Source of the DNA: Streptomyces sp. HUAS ZL42
Lineage (GTDB): Bacteria; Actinomycetota; Actinomycetes; Streptomycetales; Streptomycetaceae
Assembly: GCF_040782645.1 (NCBI RefSeq)
Contig: NZ_CP160403.1
Coordinates: forward strand, 7,041,001-7,105,000
Direction of reading: 5' to 3'
Length of the DNA: 64,000 nt
The notes beneath the pieces were generated by a model. It was given only the letters and a program-made list of their open reading frames with translations. It did no database searches and was not told the origin of the DNA. Both the position numbers and the translations under genes were made by a program. Of the stretch, positions 26,349-35,729 are shown piece after piece. Within the stretch, counting starts at the first letter, position 1, and each line of letters opens with the position of its first letter.

Positions 26349-26371
26349 CGATACGAGACGGTTCCGTATCG
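26349..26371. promoter_or_regulatory. TetR-type operator overlapping the exporter promoter
   Basis: CGATACG and CGTATCG are perfect 7-bp arms with a 9-nt spacer, in the style of TetR/AcrR operators. A TAGGCT -10 (26381-26386) lies 7 nt before the exporter ATG, so the palindrome covers the -35 region. Repression by the TetR gene downstream (28062-28682) is the simplest reading. Confidence 0.65.
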
Positions 26372-26393
26372 AAATGCGCCTAGGCTCGACCGT

Positions 26394-27983
26394 ATGACTA
26401 CTCCTGCCGTCCCTGCCTCCCGGGTCCCGGAAGCGGTGCACCGGCGTCGTTGGGCGATCCTCGGCGTCCTGATGCTGAGCCTGCTGATCGTGGTGCTCGA
26501 CAACTCGATCCTGAACGTCGCCATCAAGACGATCTCGACCCCGGCCCCGACCGGCCTCGGCGCCACCCAGAGCGAGCTGGAGTGGGCGATCAACTCCTAC
26601 ACCCTCGTCTTCGCGGGACTGCTGTTCACCGCCGGCCTGCTCGGCGACCGCATCGGCCGCAAGAAGGTTCTGCTCGGCGGCCTCGCGGTGTTCGGCATCG
26701 GCTCGGCCCTCGCCGCCGAGTCCGGCTCGCCCGGCCAGCTCATCGCCTTCCGTGCCCTGATGGCCCTCGGTGCCGCCTTCGTCATGCCGGCCACCCTCGC
26801 CGTCCTCATGAACGTCTTCGAGCGCGAGGAGCAGCCCAAGGCCATCGGCCTCTGGGCGGGCGGCGTGGGCCTCGCCATCGCCATCGGGCCCATCACCGGT
26901 GGTGTACTGCTCGACCACTTCTGGTGGGGCTCGGTCTTCCTCGTCAACGTGCCGATCGTGATCCTCGCGATCGGGCTGATGCTGTGGCTGGTGCCCGACT
27001 CCCGCGACCCCCACCCCGGGCGGATCGACCCCGTCGGCGTCGCGCTGTCCGTCGTGGGCCTGGTCCTGCTCGTCTACGGCATCATCAAGGGCGGCGAACT
27101 GGCCGACTTCACGGACGTGACCGTGCTGTCGACCATCGCCGCCGGTCTCGCCGTCCTCGTCGCGTTCGTCGTGTTCGAGAAGCGCAGCGACCACCCCTCC
27201 ATCGACGTCACGTACTTCAAGAACAAGGTCTTCTCGGCCGCGATCGCCGCCCTGGCCCTGGTCTTCTTCGCGCTGATGGGCGTGACCTTCTTCTCCGTCT
27301 TCTACACCCAGACCGTGCGCGGCTACTCGCCGCTGCAGACCGGCCTGCTGATGCTGCCGCTGGCCGCCGCCCAGCTGATCTTCGCGCCGCGCGCCCGGCT
27401 CCTGGTCGACCGCTTCGGCAACAAGGCGACGACCACCGGCGGCATGCTGCTCTGCGCCGCGACGCTGAGCGCGTTCGCCACGCTGGACAAGGACACGCCG
27501 ATCTGGGTCCTGGAGGTCGTCTTCTTCCTCATGGGCACCGGCATGGCGCACATCATGACCCCGACCAGCGTCGTCATCATGCAGGCCCTGCCCCGCGAGA
27601 AGGCCGGCTCGGCCTCCGCGCTCAGCAACACCTTCCGCCAGGTCGGCGGCGCCCTGGGCATCGCCGTGCTCGGCTCGGCGCTGTCCACGGCGTACCGCTC
27701 GGGCATCGAGGACAAGCTGGGCGTGGTGCCCCCCTCCCTGCGCGACACGGCCGGAGAGTCCATCGAGGCCACGCTGGGAGTCGCTGCGAAACTCGGCAAG
27801 CAGGGCGAGTCCCTCGTCGCGCCCGCCAACGACGCCTTCCTGCACGCGATGCACGTCACCGCGTTGTGCGGAGCCGGTGTGGCGGTGATCGGCGCGGTCG
27901 TGCTCGCGCTGTTCCTGCCTGGGAAGGCGCCGGCCCGTCAGAAGGACCAGGAGGAGGCCGCGTTGGTGACCGCGGGGGAGTAG
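26394..27983 (+). CDS. EmrB/QacA-type (DHA2) drug exporter
   Basis: A 14-segment drug:proton antiporter of 529 residues. Helix 1 carries the family motif as [15 protein letters not shown] (LDxTxVNVALP-like), and motif A is [11 protein letters not shown] between segments 2 and 3; [19 protein letters not shown] is motif C, the antiporter signature. The ATG at 26394 lies 7 nt past a TAGGCT -10, so the message is likely leaderless. The TetR regulator follows 78 nt later, in the classic repressor-exporter arrangement, with a candidate operator upstream. Confidence 0.95.
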   Translation: MTTPAVPASRVPEAVHRRRWAILGVLMLSLLIVVLDNSILNVAIKTISTPAPTGLGATQSELEWAINSYTLVFAGLLFTAGLLGDRIGRKKVLLGGLAVFGIGSALAAESGSPGQLIAFRALMALGAAFVMPATLAVLMNVFEREEQPKAIGLWAGGVGLAIAIGPITGGVLLDHFWWGSVFLVNVPIVILAIGLMLWLVPDSRDPHPGRIDPVGVALSVVGLVLLVYGIIKGGELADFTDVTVLSTIAAGLAVLVAFVVFEKRSDHPSIDVTYFKNKVFSAAIAALALVFFALMGVTFFSVFYTQTVRGYSPLQTGLLMLPLAAAQLIFAPRARLLVDRFGNKATTTGGMLLCAATLSAFATLDKDTPIWVLEVVFFLMGTGMAHIMTPTSVVIMQALPREKAGSASALSNTFRQVGGALGIAVLGSALSTAYRSGIEDKLGVVPPSLRDTAGESIEATLGVAAKLGKQGESLVAPANDAFLHAMHVTALCGAGVAVIGAVVLALFLPGKAPARQKDQEEAALVTAGE

Positions 27984-28020
27984 TGGTTCAGCCTGCCTCG
28001 AGCCGCACTGCCGTACTCGG

Positions 28021-28037
28021 GGGGGAGAATTTCCCCC
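28021..28037. promoter_or_regulatory. Short palindrome between exporter and TetR gene
   Basis: GGGGGA and TCCCCC form a 6-bp stem around GAATT. It may attenuate transcription into the TetR gene or be a weak binding site. No U-run follows. Confidence 0.35.
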
Positions 28038-28061
28038 GGTACAACGAAGGGACGGACTGAA

Positions 28062-28682
28062 GTGAGTCTTGCCGGCAGCCGGCCCCGCCCGGAAGGCGGC
28101 GCCAAGGGGCGCCCCCGCAGCGAGGCCGCGGAACGGGCCATCCTGGAGGGCACGATGAAGCTCCTGGAGGACGGCGTGCCGCTCGCCGAGCTCTCCATCG
28201 AGCGCATCGCCCGCACCGCGGGCGTCGGCAAGGCCACCATCTACCGCCGCTGGAGCGGCAAGGAGGAACTCTTCGTCGACGTGGTGCGCTCCGTCGAGCC
28301 CGACGACCCCGAACTGCCCGGCACCTCGATGCGCGACGACCTGGTCGTGCTGCTCGAGACGTTCCGGCAGCGCGGCCTGGCCAGACGGCAGTCGGCGATC
28401 CTGCGCAACGTCCACGCCCAGATGAAGAGCAGCCCCAGGATCTGGAACGCCTACGACGCGACCGTGATCGCCCCGCAGCGCAGACTCGGCCTGGAAGTCC
28501 TGCGCCGCGGCCGGGAGAACGGGGAACTGCGGCAGGACATCGACCTCGAACTCGTCAACGACCTCTTCGTCGGCCCCATGCTGGTGCGCTCCGTCCTGCG
28601 CCCGGACGCCGAACTCCCGGACGGCATGTCGGAGCAGATCGTCGACACCCTGCTCGAGGGACTACGGCCCGTCAGTTCGTAG
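28062..28682 (+). CDS. TetR-family regulator, likely repressor of the upstream exporter
   Basis: A 206-residue TetR/AcrR protein starting at GTG. A basic arm (RPRPEGGAKGRPRS) precedes the helix-turn-helix LSIERIARTAGVGKATIYRRW at about 45-65, and the C-terminal domain is of the TetR_C_11-like kind. It follows the drug exporter in the same direction. Binding to the palindrome at 26349-26371 and release by an exporter substrate are inferred from the arrangement. Confidence 0.9.
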   Translation: MSLAGSRPRPEGGAKGRPRSEAAERAILEGTMKLLEDGVPLAELSIERIARTAGVGKATIYRRWSGKEELFVDVVRSVEPDDPELPGTSMRDDLVVLLETFRQRGLARRQSAILRNVHAQMKSSPRIWNAYDATVIAPQRRLGLEVLRRGRENGELRQDIDLELVNDLFVGPMLVRSVLRPDAELPDGMSEQIVDTLLEGLRPVSS

Positions 28683-28877
28683 GCGGGCGGGAGCGCTCCC
28701 CAATGTGCGCGTTTCGTCACAGAGCACATCCACCACGCCTTGTTCGGAACTCCGAACGCCGCCTTCCACGTCCTCGTGCCAGTACGGCCGTCGCAGGACG
28801 GCACGAACGGAACCGATCATCCCCTAGGGTCGTACCCGGGGGACGACGGTGTGCACGGCAGGTAGTGAGGCGACGGT

Positions 28878-29930
28878 ATGGCGCAGCAGGCGTACGTGAC
28901 GGAGACGGACGGCGGCGGCTCGGCGGACGAGCAGCGGGGTCACCGGCTCCGGCGCCTGACGAACCGCCTGGTCACCGGCTGGCGCGGCGACCCCGGAATC
29001 TGGCGCCGCGGCATCGCCCTCGCCGCGATCGCCGTGCTCCTCGCCCTGGTGATGCTGCTGCACTCGCGCATCCCGAACCGGTACGGCAACCTCGGCAGTC
29101 TCACCGAGACCTTCCTGCCCTGGCTGGGCCTGCTGATCCCGCTCCTTCTCCTCCTGGCCCTGCTGCGCAGGTCCGCGACCGCGCTGCTCGCGACGCTGCT
29201 GCCGGTGATCGTGTGGCTGAACCTCTTCGGCGGGCTGCTCGGCGACAAGACGGGCCCCGGCGGCGACCTCACGGTGGCCACGCACAACGTCAACGCCGAG
29301 AACGCCGACCCGTCCGGCACCGCCCGTGACGTGGCCGCCTCCGGCGCGGACGTGCTGGCACTGGAGGAGCTGACGGCCTCGGCGGTTCCCGTGTACGAGA
29401 AGGCGCTGGCGTCGACTTACCGGTACCACTCGGTGCAGGGCACGGTCGGGCTGTGGAGCAAGTACCCGCTGAGCGGCGCGAAGCCGGTCGACATCAAGCT
29501 GGGCTGGACCCGCGCCATGCGCGCCACGGCGACGACACCAGAGGGCCAGGTCGCGGTGTACGTCGCCCATCTCCCGTCGGTCCGCGTGAAGATGGAGGCC
29601 GGCTTCACCGCCCGGCAGCGCGACAAGAGCGCGGACGCGCTGGGCGAGGCCATCGCCGACGAGAAGCTCCCCAGGAAGATCCTGCTCGGCGACCTGAACG
29701 GCACGATGAACGACCGCGCCCTCAACGCGGTCACCTCCCAGATGCGCTCCACCCAGGGCGCGGCGGGCAGCGGCTTCGGCTTCAGCTGGCCGGCGTCGTT
29801 CCCCATGGCGCGGATCGACCAGATCCTGGTCCAGGGCGTCGAGCCGATGAGCTCGTGGACGGCGCCGGAGACGGGCAGTGACCATCTGCCGGTGGTGGCG
29901 CGTGTGAAGGTCGATACGTCGGCGTCGTGA
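28878..29930 (+). CDS. Membrane-anchored endonuclease/exonuclease/phosphatase-family hydrolase
   Basis: A 350-residue protein with about three N-terminal membrane segments (about 44-63, 76-96 and 101-121), then an EEP-fold domain. Catalytic motifs are THNVNAEN, LALEEL, the GDLNGTMND metal/catalytic motif, ARIDQIL and GSDHLPV at the end. With the membrane part first, the catalytic domain probably faces outside. Related actinobacterial proteins are annotated loosely as nucleases or sphingomyelinase-like phosphodiesterases; the substrate cannot be assigned here. Confidence 0.88.
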   Translation: MAQQAYVTETDGGGSADEQRGHRLRRLTNRLVTGWRGDPGIWRRGIALAAIAVLLALVMLLHSRIPNRYGNLGSLTETFLPWLGLLIPLLLLLALLRRSATALLATLLPVIVWLNLFGGLLGDKTGPGGDLTVATHNVNAENADPSGTARDVAASGADVLALEELTASAVPVYEKALASTYRYHSVQGTVGLWSKYPLSGAKPVDIKLGWTRAMRATATTPEGQVAVYVAHLPSVRVKMEAGFTARQRDKSADALGEAIADEKLPRKILLGDLNGTMNDRALNAVTSQMRSTQGAAGSGFGFSWPASFPMARIDQILVQGVEPMSSWTAPETGSDHLPVVARVKVDTSAS

Positions 29931-29947
29931 CGCATGGGCACGGAGGG

Positions 29948-29965
29948 CCGGGGCGGAGCCCCCGG
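29948..29965 (+). terminator. Terminator after the EEP hydrolase gene
   Basis: CCGGGGC and GCCCCCGG pair with a 3-nt loop and one bulged C, 18 nt after the stop. It lies between convergent genes and could serve both. Confidence 0.6.
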
Positions 29966-30010
29966 TCGCCGGTCAGACCCACCCGCGCCGGCCGTCCGTG
30001 ATCGGCGCGG

Positions 30011-32065
30011 TCACCGTCCCGCCTCAGGGATGTCGAAGCGGGCGAGGTCGCGCAGCCAGGCCCGTGCCGAACTGTCGGACGGTGCGCGCCAGTCGCCGCG
30101 CGGTGAGAGCGAACCGCCGGCCGAGACCTTCGGCCCGTTCGGCATGGCCGACCGCTTGAACTGCGCGAACGCGAAGAAGCGACGGCAGAAGACCTCCAGC
30201 CACTGCCGGATCTCGGGCAGGTCGTACGCGACCCGCTTGGCCTCCGGGAAGTTCGGCGGCCAGGCGCCGGCCTCCGGGTCGTGCCAGGCGTGCCAGGCCA
30301 GGAAGGCGATCTTCGACGGCCGGAAGCCGTACCGCAGCACGTGGAAGAGGGTGAAGTCGTGCAGCGCGTACGGGCCGATCTTGGACTCGGTGGACTGCAT
30401 CTCCTCGCCCGGCACGAGTTCCGGGCTGATCTCCGTGTCGAGGATCGCCGCGAGCGTCTTGCCGGTCTCGTCGTCGAACTGGCCACTGCTGATGACCCAG
30501 CGGATCAGATGCTGGATCAGCGTCTTCGGCACGCCCGAGTTGACGTTGTAGTGGCTCATCTGGTCGCCCACGCCGTACGTGGACCAGCCGAGGGCCAGTT
30601 CGGAGAGGTCGCCGGTGCCGAGGACGATGCCGCCGCGCTGGTTGGCGAGCCGGAACAGGTAGTCGGTGCGCAGTCCGGCCTGAACGTTCTCGAAGGTGAC
30701 GTCGTACACGGGCTCGCCGGAGGCGAACGGGTGGCCCATCTCCTTGAGCATCAGCCGTGCGGTCGGCGTGATGTCCAGCTCGGCCGCGGTGACGCCGAGC
30801 GAGTTCATCAGCTTGTGGGCGTTGTCCTTGGTGTGGTCGCTGGTGGCGAAGCCGGGCAGGGTCCAGGCCAGGATGTCGCTGCGCGGGCGGCCCGCGCGGT
30901 CCATCGCGCGGGCGGCGACGATCAGCGCGTGCGTGGAGTCCAGGCCGCCCGACACCCCGATGACCACCTTCGCGCCGCCGATCGACGCGAGGCGCTGCTG
31001 GAGCCCCTCGACCTGGATGTTGTACGCCTCGAAGCAGTCCAGGGCGAGGCGGTCGGGGTCGGCCGGCACGAACGGGAAGCGCTCCAGGCGACGGCGCAGC
31101 CCCAGGTCGGTGAGCGGCGGATCGAGCTCGAAGGCGACCGTCCTGAAGTCGCCGGTCCGCGCGCGGTGCGTACGTCGGTTGTCGTCGAACGTGCCCATCC
31201 GCTGCCGCTCCTGCCGCAGCAGGTCGAGGTCCACGTCGGCCACCGCGTGACTGTCGCCGAGCGGGAAACGCTCCGTCTCCGCCAGCAGCGCGCCGTTCTC
31301 GTAGACCATGGCCTGGCCGTCCCAGGACAGGTCGGTGGTCGACTCGCCGAGGCCGGCCGCCGCGTAGACGTACGCGGCGAGGCAGCGGGAGGACGCCGAG
31401 CGGCACAGCAGCTTGCGGTCCTCGGCCCGCCCGACCGTGATGGGGCTGCCCGAGAGATTGACGAGGAGGGTCGCTCCGGCGAGGGCCGCCTCCGCACTGG
31501 GCGGCACGGGCACCCACATGTCCTCGCAGATCTCGGCGTGCAGCACGAGACCGGGCACGTCCCCCGCCGCGAACAGCAGATCCACGCCGAACGGTACGGC
31601 CTCGCCGCCGACGCGGATCGACCCGCCGCGCTCGTCGGCGCCGTCGGCGATCTGCCGGCGCTCGTAGAACTCCCGGTAGTTCGGCGGGTACGACTTGGGT
31701 ACGACACCGAGGACGCGGCCGCGGTGCACGATCACCGCACAGTTGTAGATCCGGTTGCGGTGGCGCAGCGGTGCCCCGACGACCAGCACCGGCAGCAGGT
31801 CCGCCGAGCCGGCCACCACCTCCTGCAGCGCCTCCTCGACCTGGTCGAGGAGCGCGTCCTGCAGCAACAGATCCTCGATCGAGTAACCGCACAGCACCAT
31901 CTCCGGGAAGACGGCGACCGCCACCCCCTCCTCGGCGCACCGGCGCACGTGACGCAGGACCGCTTCGGCGTTGGCATGCGGGTCCGCGATGACGGTGTGG
32001 CCCGTACATGCCGCGACGCGTGCGAAGCCGTGCTGATAGATCGACCAGAAGTTCAACGGAGGCAC
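30011..32065 (-). CDS. nadE: Glutamine-dependent NAD+ synthetase
   Basis: A 684-residue two-domain enzyme that makes NAD+ from nicotinic acid adenine dinucleotide. The N-terminal nitrilase-type glutaminase has Glu55 (FPEMVLCG), Lys124 (VVPKSYPPNYREF) and nucleophile Cys180 (HAEICEDMW). The C-terminal synthetase has the PP-loop SGGLDS near residue 371 and later GTGDLSELALGW. Length fits the long actinobacterial form. The GTG at 32065 is 6 nt from a TACACT hexamer (32072-32077), implying a leaderless message. It appears to be a single-gene transcript. Confidence 0.95.
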   Translation of the reverse strand: MPPLNFWSIYQHGFARVAACTGHTVIADPHANAEAVLRHVRRCAEEGVAVAVFPEMVLCGYSIEDLLLQDALLDQVEEALQEVVAGSADLLPVLVVGAPLRHRNRIYNCAVIVHRGRVLGVVPKSYPPNYREFYERRQIADGADERGGSIRVGGEAVPFGVDLLFAAGDVPGLVLHAEICEDMWVPVPPSAEAALAGATLLVNLSGSPITVGRAEDRKLLCRSASSRCLAAYVYAAAGLGESTTDLSWDGQAMVYENGALLAETERFPLGDSHAVADVDLDLLRQERQRMGTFDDNRRTHRARTGDFRTVAFELDPPLTDLGLRRRLERFPFVPADPDRLALDCFEAYNIQVEGLQQRLASIGGAKVVIGVSGGLDSTHALIVAARAMDRAGRPRSDILAWTLPGFATSDHTKDNAHKLMNSLGVTAAELDITPTARLMLKEMGHPFASGEPVYDVTFENVQAGLRTDYLFRLANQRGGIVLGTGDLSELALGWSTYGVGDQMSHYNVNSGVPKTLIQHLIRWVISSGQFDDETGKTLAAILDTEISPELVPGEEMQSTESKIGPYALHDFTLFHVLRYGFRPSKIAFLAWHAWHDPEAGAWPPNFPEAKRVAYDLPEIRQWLEVFCRRFFAFAQFKRSAMPNGPKVSAGGSLSPRGDWRAPSDSSARAWLRDLARFDIPEAGR

Positions 32066-32093
32066 GCGCTCAGTGTAATCGTCAGAGCGACAC

Positions 32094-32136
32094 GATGGGG
32101 TGGTGCGGGATGTCGGATACCCCACGCCACCCCATC
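32094..32136 (-). terminator. Terminator between the S53 peptidase gene and nadE
   Basis: GATGGGGTGG pairs with CCACCCCATC over 10 bp, with more imperfect pairs inside. It begins 16 nt after the S53 stop on the minus strand and precedes the nadE promoter, so it insulates the two same-direction genes. Confidence 0.65.
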
Positions 32137-32151
32137 AGCAGGGTGCCGTCG

Positions 32152-34092
32152 TCAGCGGCGGCCGTACGACTCCACGTATCCGGCCGCGGGCGAACCCACG
32201 CCGGTCACGTCGTCGTAGCCCTTCACCGCGGACAGCGAGCTGTCCTTGCCGAGGCTGCGGACCGAGGTGATCAGGCCTTCGGACGCGTCATAGCCGTTCG
32301 CGAAGTCGACGCGGGCCACCGCCAGGCCGGAGCCCGTCGGGTTGTCCGTGACGTCGTGGTACACCTTCGACCCGTACTTGGCGTAGATCGCCGGGTTGGC
32401 GAAGCCGATCGGCTTGCCGCCGCGGGCCTCCTGGGCCAGGGCCTGGACGGCCGCGATGACCGGCGCGGCCAGCGAGGTGCCGCCGATGCGGTACTCGCTG
32501 TACTGCTGCGACCCGTCCGGGAAGGTCTGCGTCTGGCCGACCTTGAAGCCGGTGTTCGGGTCGGCGATCGCCGCGATGTCCGGGACGACGCGGTTGCCGG
32601 CCGGGTTGTTCGCCGTCGCGAGCGTGTTCGGGACGACGCCCTTCTGGTAGTAGGGCTCGGCGACCGTCCTGCTGGTCCCGCCGCCCGCGCCCGAGGTGAA
32701 GGCGCCCGGGAAGTTCACCCAGCTCTTGCCGTCGTCCGACAGCAGGGCCTTCTCGGTGCCCCAGCCGGTCTCCCACAGGTACCTGTCGCCCTTGCCGACC
32801 GCCAGCGAGGTACCGCCGACCGCCGTCACCCACGCCGAGTTGGCCGGGGTGTCGACCTGCTTCGTCCCGGTGCCCGCGACCTCGTCGCCGTTGTCGCCTG
32901 AGGAGAAGTAGAAGCCGATGCCCTCGACCGCGCCGAACTGGAAGACCTGGTCGTAGGCGGCCGCGAGGTCCGGCGTCTGGTTGGCCTCGATGTCGCCCCA
33001 CGAGTTGGAGACGATGTCGGCGAGGTGGTTGTCGACGATCTTGCTGAGCGAGTCGAGCAGGTCGTCGTCGTAGCAGGACGAGGCGCCGACGTACGTGATC
33101 TGCGCGGCCGGCGCGACCGCGTGCACGGCCTCGACGTCGAGGGTCTCCTCGCCGTACCAGCCGGCGGCGCCGCACTCGTCGGTCTTGGTGTAGTTCTTGG
33201 GCAGCACCTGGCGCAGCTGGCCGCTGGTGTACGCCGCGTCGCCGTGCTTCTTCGCGTAGGTGGCCGCGTCGAAGGCGATGGTAGGTGAGGCGTACGCGTC
33301 GGTGATGGCGACCCGCACCCCCTTGCCCGTGCGGGTGCCGGCGCCGTACGCGGCCCGCAGCTGCTTGCCGGTGTAGCCCTGCACCGCGTACGGGATCTTC
33401 GTGCCGTACGCGTCCGGCAGCGTGGTCGCGATGTTCGAGCCGTAGTACGAGGAGAACGGCCCGGAGTTCTTGAACACGGCGTCCGGAGGCGGCAGTTGGT
33501 CGGCGTGGGTCGCCTTGTGCGGCGCGTTGTCCAGGCCGGTGACGGTCAGGACGGCGCCGTTCAGGCTCTCCGGGGCGGAGGTCGTCGTCGACGGTGCGCG
33601 GTAGGTCTTCGAGCCCTTGGCGAAGTTGTGCAGCTGGGTGCCGAACGCCTTCTCGGCGGCGGCCACGTCGCCGGTGACGGAGACATAGTGCTGCGTGACG
33701 CCCGTGACCTTCAGACCGGCCGACGTCAGCCAGGACCTGACCGCGGCCACCTGGGCCTTGGTCGCGCCGAAGCGGGCCTGGGCCTGCTCGGCGTTCAGAT
33801 ACCTGCCGTACGCGGCGGAGTTCGGGTCGGACACGGCCCTGGCGTAGGCGGCGAGGCCCGACGCGTCCCGGCCGGCGAGGTAGACCCGGGCGGAGACCTG
33901 GGCGCTGTTCGAGGTCGCGCCCTTGTCCGCCTTGGCCGTGGCCCACGCGGGCTTGGTCCCGGCCAGCGTGTCACGGTTCGGGTTGTCCGCGGCGTGCGCC
34001 GCGGGTATGCCGAGCGCCAGCGCACCCGCGAGCATGGGCAGTGTCGCCGCCAGGCCCACTCCGGCGCGCACCTTGGCGCGGTTGGATCTCAT
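32152..34092 (-). CDS. Secreted S53 (sedolisin) peptidase with pro-domain
   Basis: A 646-residue secreted acid-type serine peptidase. A Sec signal ends PAAHAADNP. The pro-domain (pro-kumamolisin type, about 45-190) includes ARVYLAGRDASGLAAYARAV and YLNAEQAQARFG. In the mature part the Glu-Asp pair is EETLD (315-319), the oxyanion-type Asp lies in SNSWGD, and the nucleophile Ser is about residue 540 in IGGTSLAAP. The C-terminal DDVTGVGSPA is the calcium-site region. I start at the ATG at 34092, where GGGGG lies just upstream. The protein acts outside the cell. Confidence 0.93.
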   Translation of the reverse strand: MRSNRAKVRAGVGLAATLPMLAGALALGIPAAHAADNPNRDTLAGTKPAWATAKADKGATSNSAQVSARVYLAGRDASGLAAYARAVSDPNSAAYGRYLNAEQAQARFGATKAQVAAVRSWLTSAGLKVTGVTQHYVSVTGDVAAAEKAFGTQLHNFAKGSKTYRAPSTTTSAPESLNGAVLTVTGLDNAPHKATHADQLPPPDAVFKNSGPFSSYYGSNIATTLPDAYGTKIPYAVQGYTGKQLRAAYGAGTRTGKGVRVAITDAYASPTIAFDAATYAKKHGDAAYTSGQLRQVLPKNYTKTDECGAAGWYGEETLDVEAVHAVAPAAQITYVGASSCYDDDLLDSLSKIVDNHLADIVSNSWGDIEANQTPDLAAAYDQVFQFGAVEGIGFYFSSGDNGDEVAGTGTKQVDTPANSAWVTAVGGTSLAVGKGDRYLWETGWGTEKALLSDDGKSWVNFPGAFTSGAGGGTSRTVAEPYYQKGVVPNTLATANNPAGNRVVPDIAAIADPNTGFKVGQTQTFPDGSQQYSEYRIGGTSLAAPVIAAVQALAQEARGGKPIGFANPAIYAKYGSKVYHDVTDNPTGSGLAVARVDFANGYDASEGLITSVRSLGKDSSLSAVKGYDDVTGVGSPAAGYVESYGRR

Positions 34093-34280
34093 AAAACCCC
34101 CTGTGCGGTTCGTTCGCGAGTGGATCACTCGAGGTGGCCACTCTTGCGATGAACCGTTCATGCCAGGGGAATGAGGAAACCAAAAGGAGCCCAAGTAAGC
34201 GCTGTGTGGGGGAATTTGGCGGTTACGTCCGCGAACTCCAGGGAAATCCCCATGACTTCACGGTGCTGCGACTCAGGGCG

Positions 34281-34907
34281 CTAGGGCCGTGCCTCGGCTC
34301 CCCGCTCCTTCAGCATGCCCGCCATCAGTTCGATCTCCGACTCCTGCGCGTCGACCATGCCCTGCGCCAGCCGCTTCTCCACCCCGACGGTGCACTTGGC
34401 GGCACAGCCCTCGGCCATGTGGACGCCACCCTTGTGATGGTCCGTCATGAGCTGGAGGTAGAAGACCTCGGCCTGCTTGCCGCTGAGCGTCTCGAGCTTC
34501 TTCAGCTCGGTGTCGGTCGCCATGCCCGGCATCAGCGCGCCGTCCTTGCCGGAGGCCATGTCGCCCATGCCCATCCACGTCATCGGCGCGTCCGACGACA
34601 CCTTCGGCAGCCCCCACAGGTCCAGCCAGCCCAGCAGCATGCCGCGCTGGTTGGCCTGCGTCTGCGCGATGTCGTAGGCGAGGCGGCGCACTTCCTCGTC
34701 CTCGGTGCGGTCGCGCACGATGTACGACATCTCGACGGCCTGCTGGTGGTGCACGGCCATGTCGCGCGCGAACCCGGCGTCCGCGGAGTCGGCGGACGGC
34801 GTCGTCGCACCCGAGCCGCCGTCCTCGGCGAGGGCATAGGTGATCGCGCCGGCGGCGACGAGTGCCGCCGCCGCGGTTCCCGCGATCCAGCCCGCGTGCT
34901 TCCTCAC
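34281..34907 (-). CDS. DUF305 exported protein, possible metal binder
   Basis: A 208-residue DUF305 protein with one N-terminal signal or anchor helix (about 6-27). His- and Met-rich motifs stand out: DMAVHHQQAVEMS, MTWMGMGDM, ALMPGM and MTDHHKGGVHMAEG. They suit copper or another soft metal, and one cyanobacterial DUF305 protein (CopM) is a known copper binder. The GTG start overlaps the stop of the DUF3105 gene by 4 nt, so the two are translated together. Copper binding is inference here. Confidence 0.88.
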   Translation of the reverse strand: MRKHAGWIAGTAAAALVAAGAITYALAEDGGSGATTPSADSADAGFARDMAVHHQQAVEMSYIVRDRTEDEEVRRLAYDIAQTQANQRGMLLGWLDLWGLPKVSSDAPMTWMGMGDMASGKDGALMPGMATDTELKKLETLSGKQAEVFYLQLMTDHHKGGVHMAEGCAAKCTVGVEKRLAQGMVDAQESEIELMAGMLKERGAEARP

Positions 34908-35563
34908 TTCATCGTCCCGCCGGTGCACGAGGCACCCGGCTCGGGCGTCTGCTCGCCCTGCACGAACTTCTCGAAGAACTTGTCGACGTTCGGGTCGCTC
35001 GCGCCCGTCACCGTGCGCTGGTGGCCCCATGCCGTGAGCATGATCGGGTCCGCCTGCTTCTCGTCCGGGCTCATCAGCGTGTACGGCGTCTTCTTCACCT
35101 TGGCCGCGAGCGCGTCGACGTCGGCCTTCGACGCCTTGCTGTTGTACGTCACCCAGACGGCGCCGTGCTCCAGCGAGTGCACGGCGTTCATGTTGTTGAC
35201 CGGCTCGGTGTAGACGTTGCCGTTGCAGTTCAGCCAGACCGGGTTGTGGTCACCGCCGACCGGGGGTTCCGCCGGGTACTTCACGGTCTTGGTGACGTGG
35301 GTGCGGCCCAGCTTCCCCTTCCAGGTCTTCACCCCGTCCGAGCCCATGACGAAACTGCCCGAGCTATTGGCGTCGCTCGCCTCGTCCTTGTCCCCGCCCT
35401 GCGACTTCACGACGAAGACACCGCCGACGACGAGCCCCGCGACCACCACGACGCTCGCCGCGATCGTGAGGATCCGGTTGCGCCGCTCGCGGGCCTGCTC
35501 CGCGCGCCGCATCTCTTCTATGCGCGCCTTGCGTGCGCCGGTGCTGCTCTTCTTCGCGGCCAT
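34904..35563 (-). CDS. DUF3105 membrane-anchored protein
   Basis: A 219-residue protein: a basic, charged N-terminal tail (ARKARIEEMRRAEQARERRN), a single membrane helix at about 31-52, then an extracytoplasmic DUF3105 domain. The family's core is visible as HNPVWLNCNGNVY and NAVHSLEHGAVWVTY, with invariant His and Cys residues that could bind a metal. I start at the ATG at 35563, with GAAGGA 8 nt upstream. It is coupled to the DUF305 gene by a 4-nt overlap and lies next to, but divergent from, nsrR. Function unknown. Confidence 0.88.
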   Translation of the reverse strand: MAAKKSSTGARKARIEEMRRAEQARERRNRILTIAASVVVVAGLVVGGVFVVKSQGGDKDEASDANSSGSFVMGSDGVKTWKGKLGRTHVTKTVKYPAEPPVGGDHNPVWLNCNGNVYTEPVNNMNAVHSLEHGAVWVTYNSKASKADVDALAAKVKKTPYTLMSPDEKQADPIMLTAWGHQRTVTGASDPNVDKFFEKFVQGEQTPEPGASCTGGTMK

Positions 35564-35691
35564 GGGGTGTGTCCTTCGGGGGGAAAGGGACAGTCGGTGC
35601 GCTGATCGTAATGGGGCAGGAGTGACGACCCGCAGGGAGGGCACAGCATCGGCCGGATCGGTACGGCCCCCCGGCGCACCGCACCGCCGAT

Positions 35692-35714
35692 ATTTTGAAC
35701 CGCGGATGCGCATT
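35692..35714. promoter_or_regulatory. Likely NsrR site at the nsrR promoter
   Basis: A 23-bp imperfect palindrome, arms ATTTTGAACC and GATGCGCATT, resembles the stronger site upstream of hmpA at about 7 and 8 of 10 arm positions. A TAGGCT -10 (35718-35723) follows, 6 nt before the nsrR ATG. It would allow NsrR to repress its own gene. Confidence 0.55.
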
Positions 35715-35729
35715 ATTTAGGCTGCGGGT

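Noticed and set aside
26307..28415. 702-residue minus-strand open frame
   Set aside because: It is antisense to the exporter and TetR genes, rich in Asp/Glu/Gln/Arg as expected of a shadow frame.
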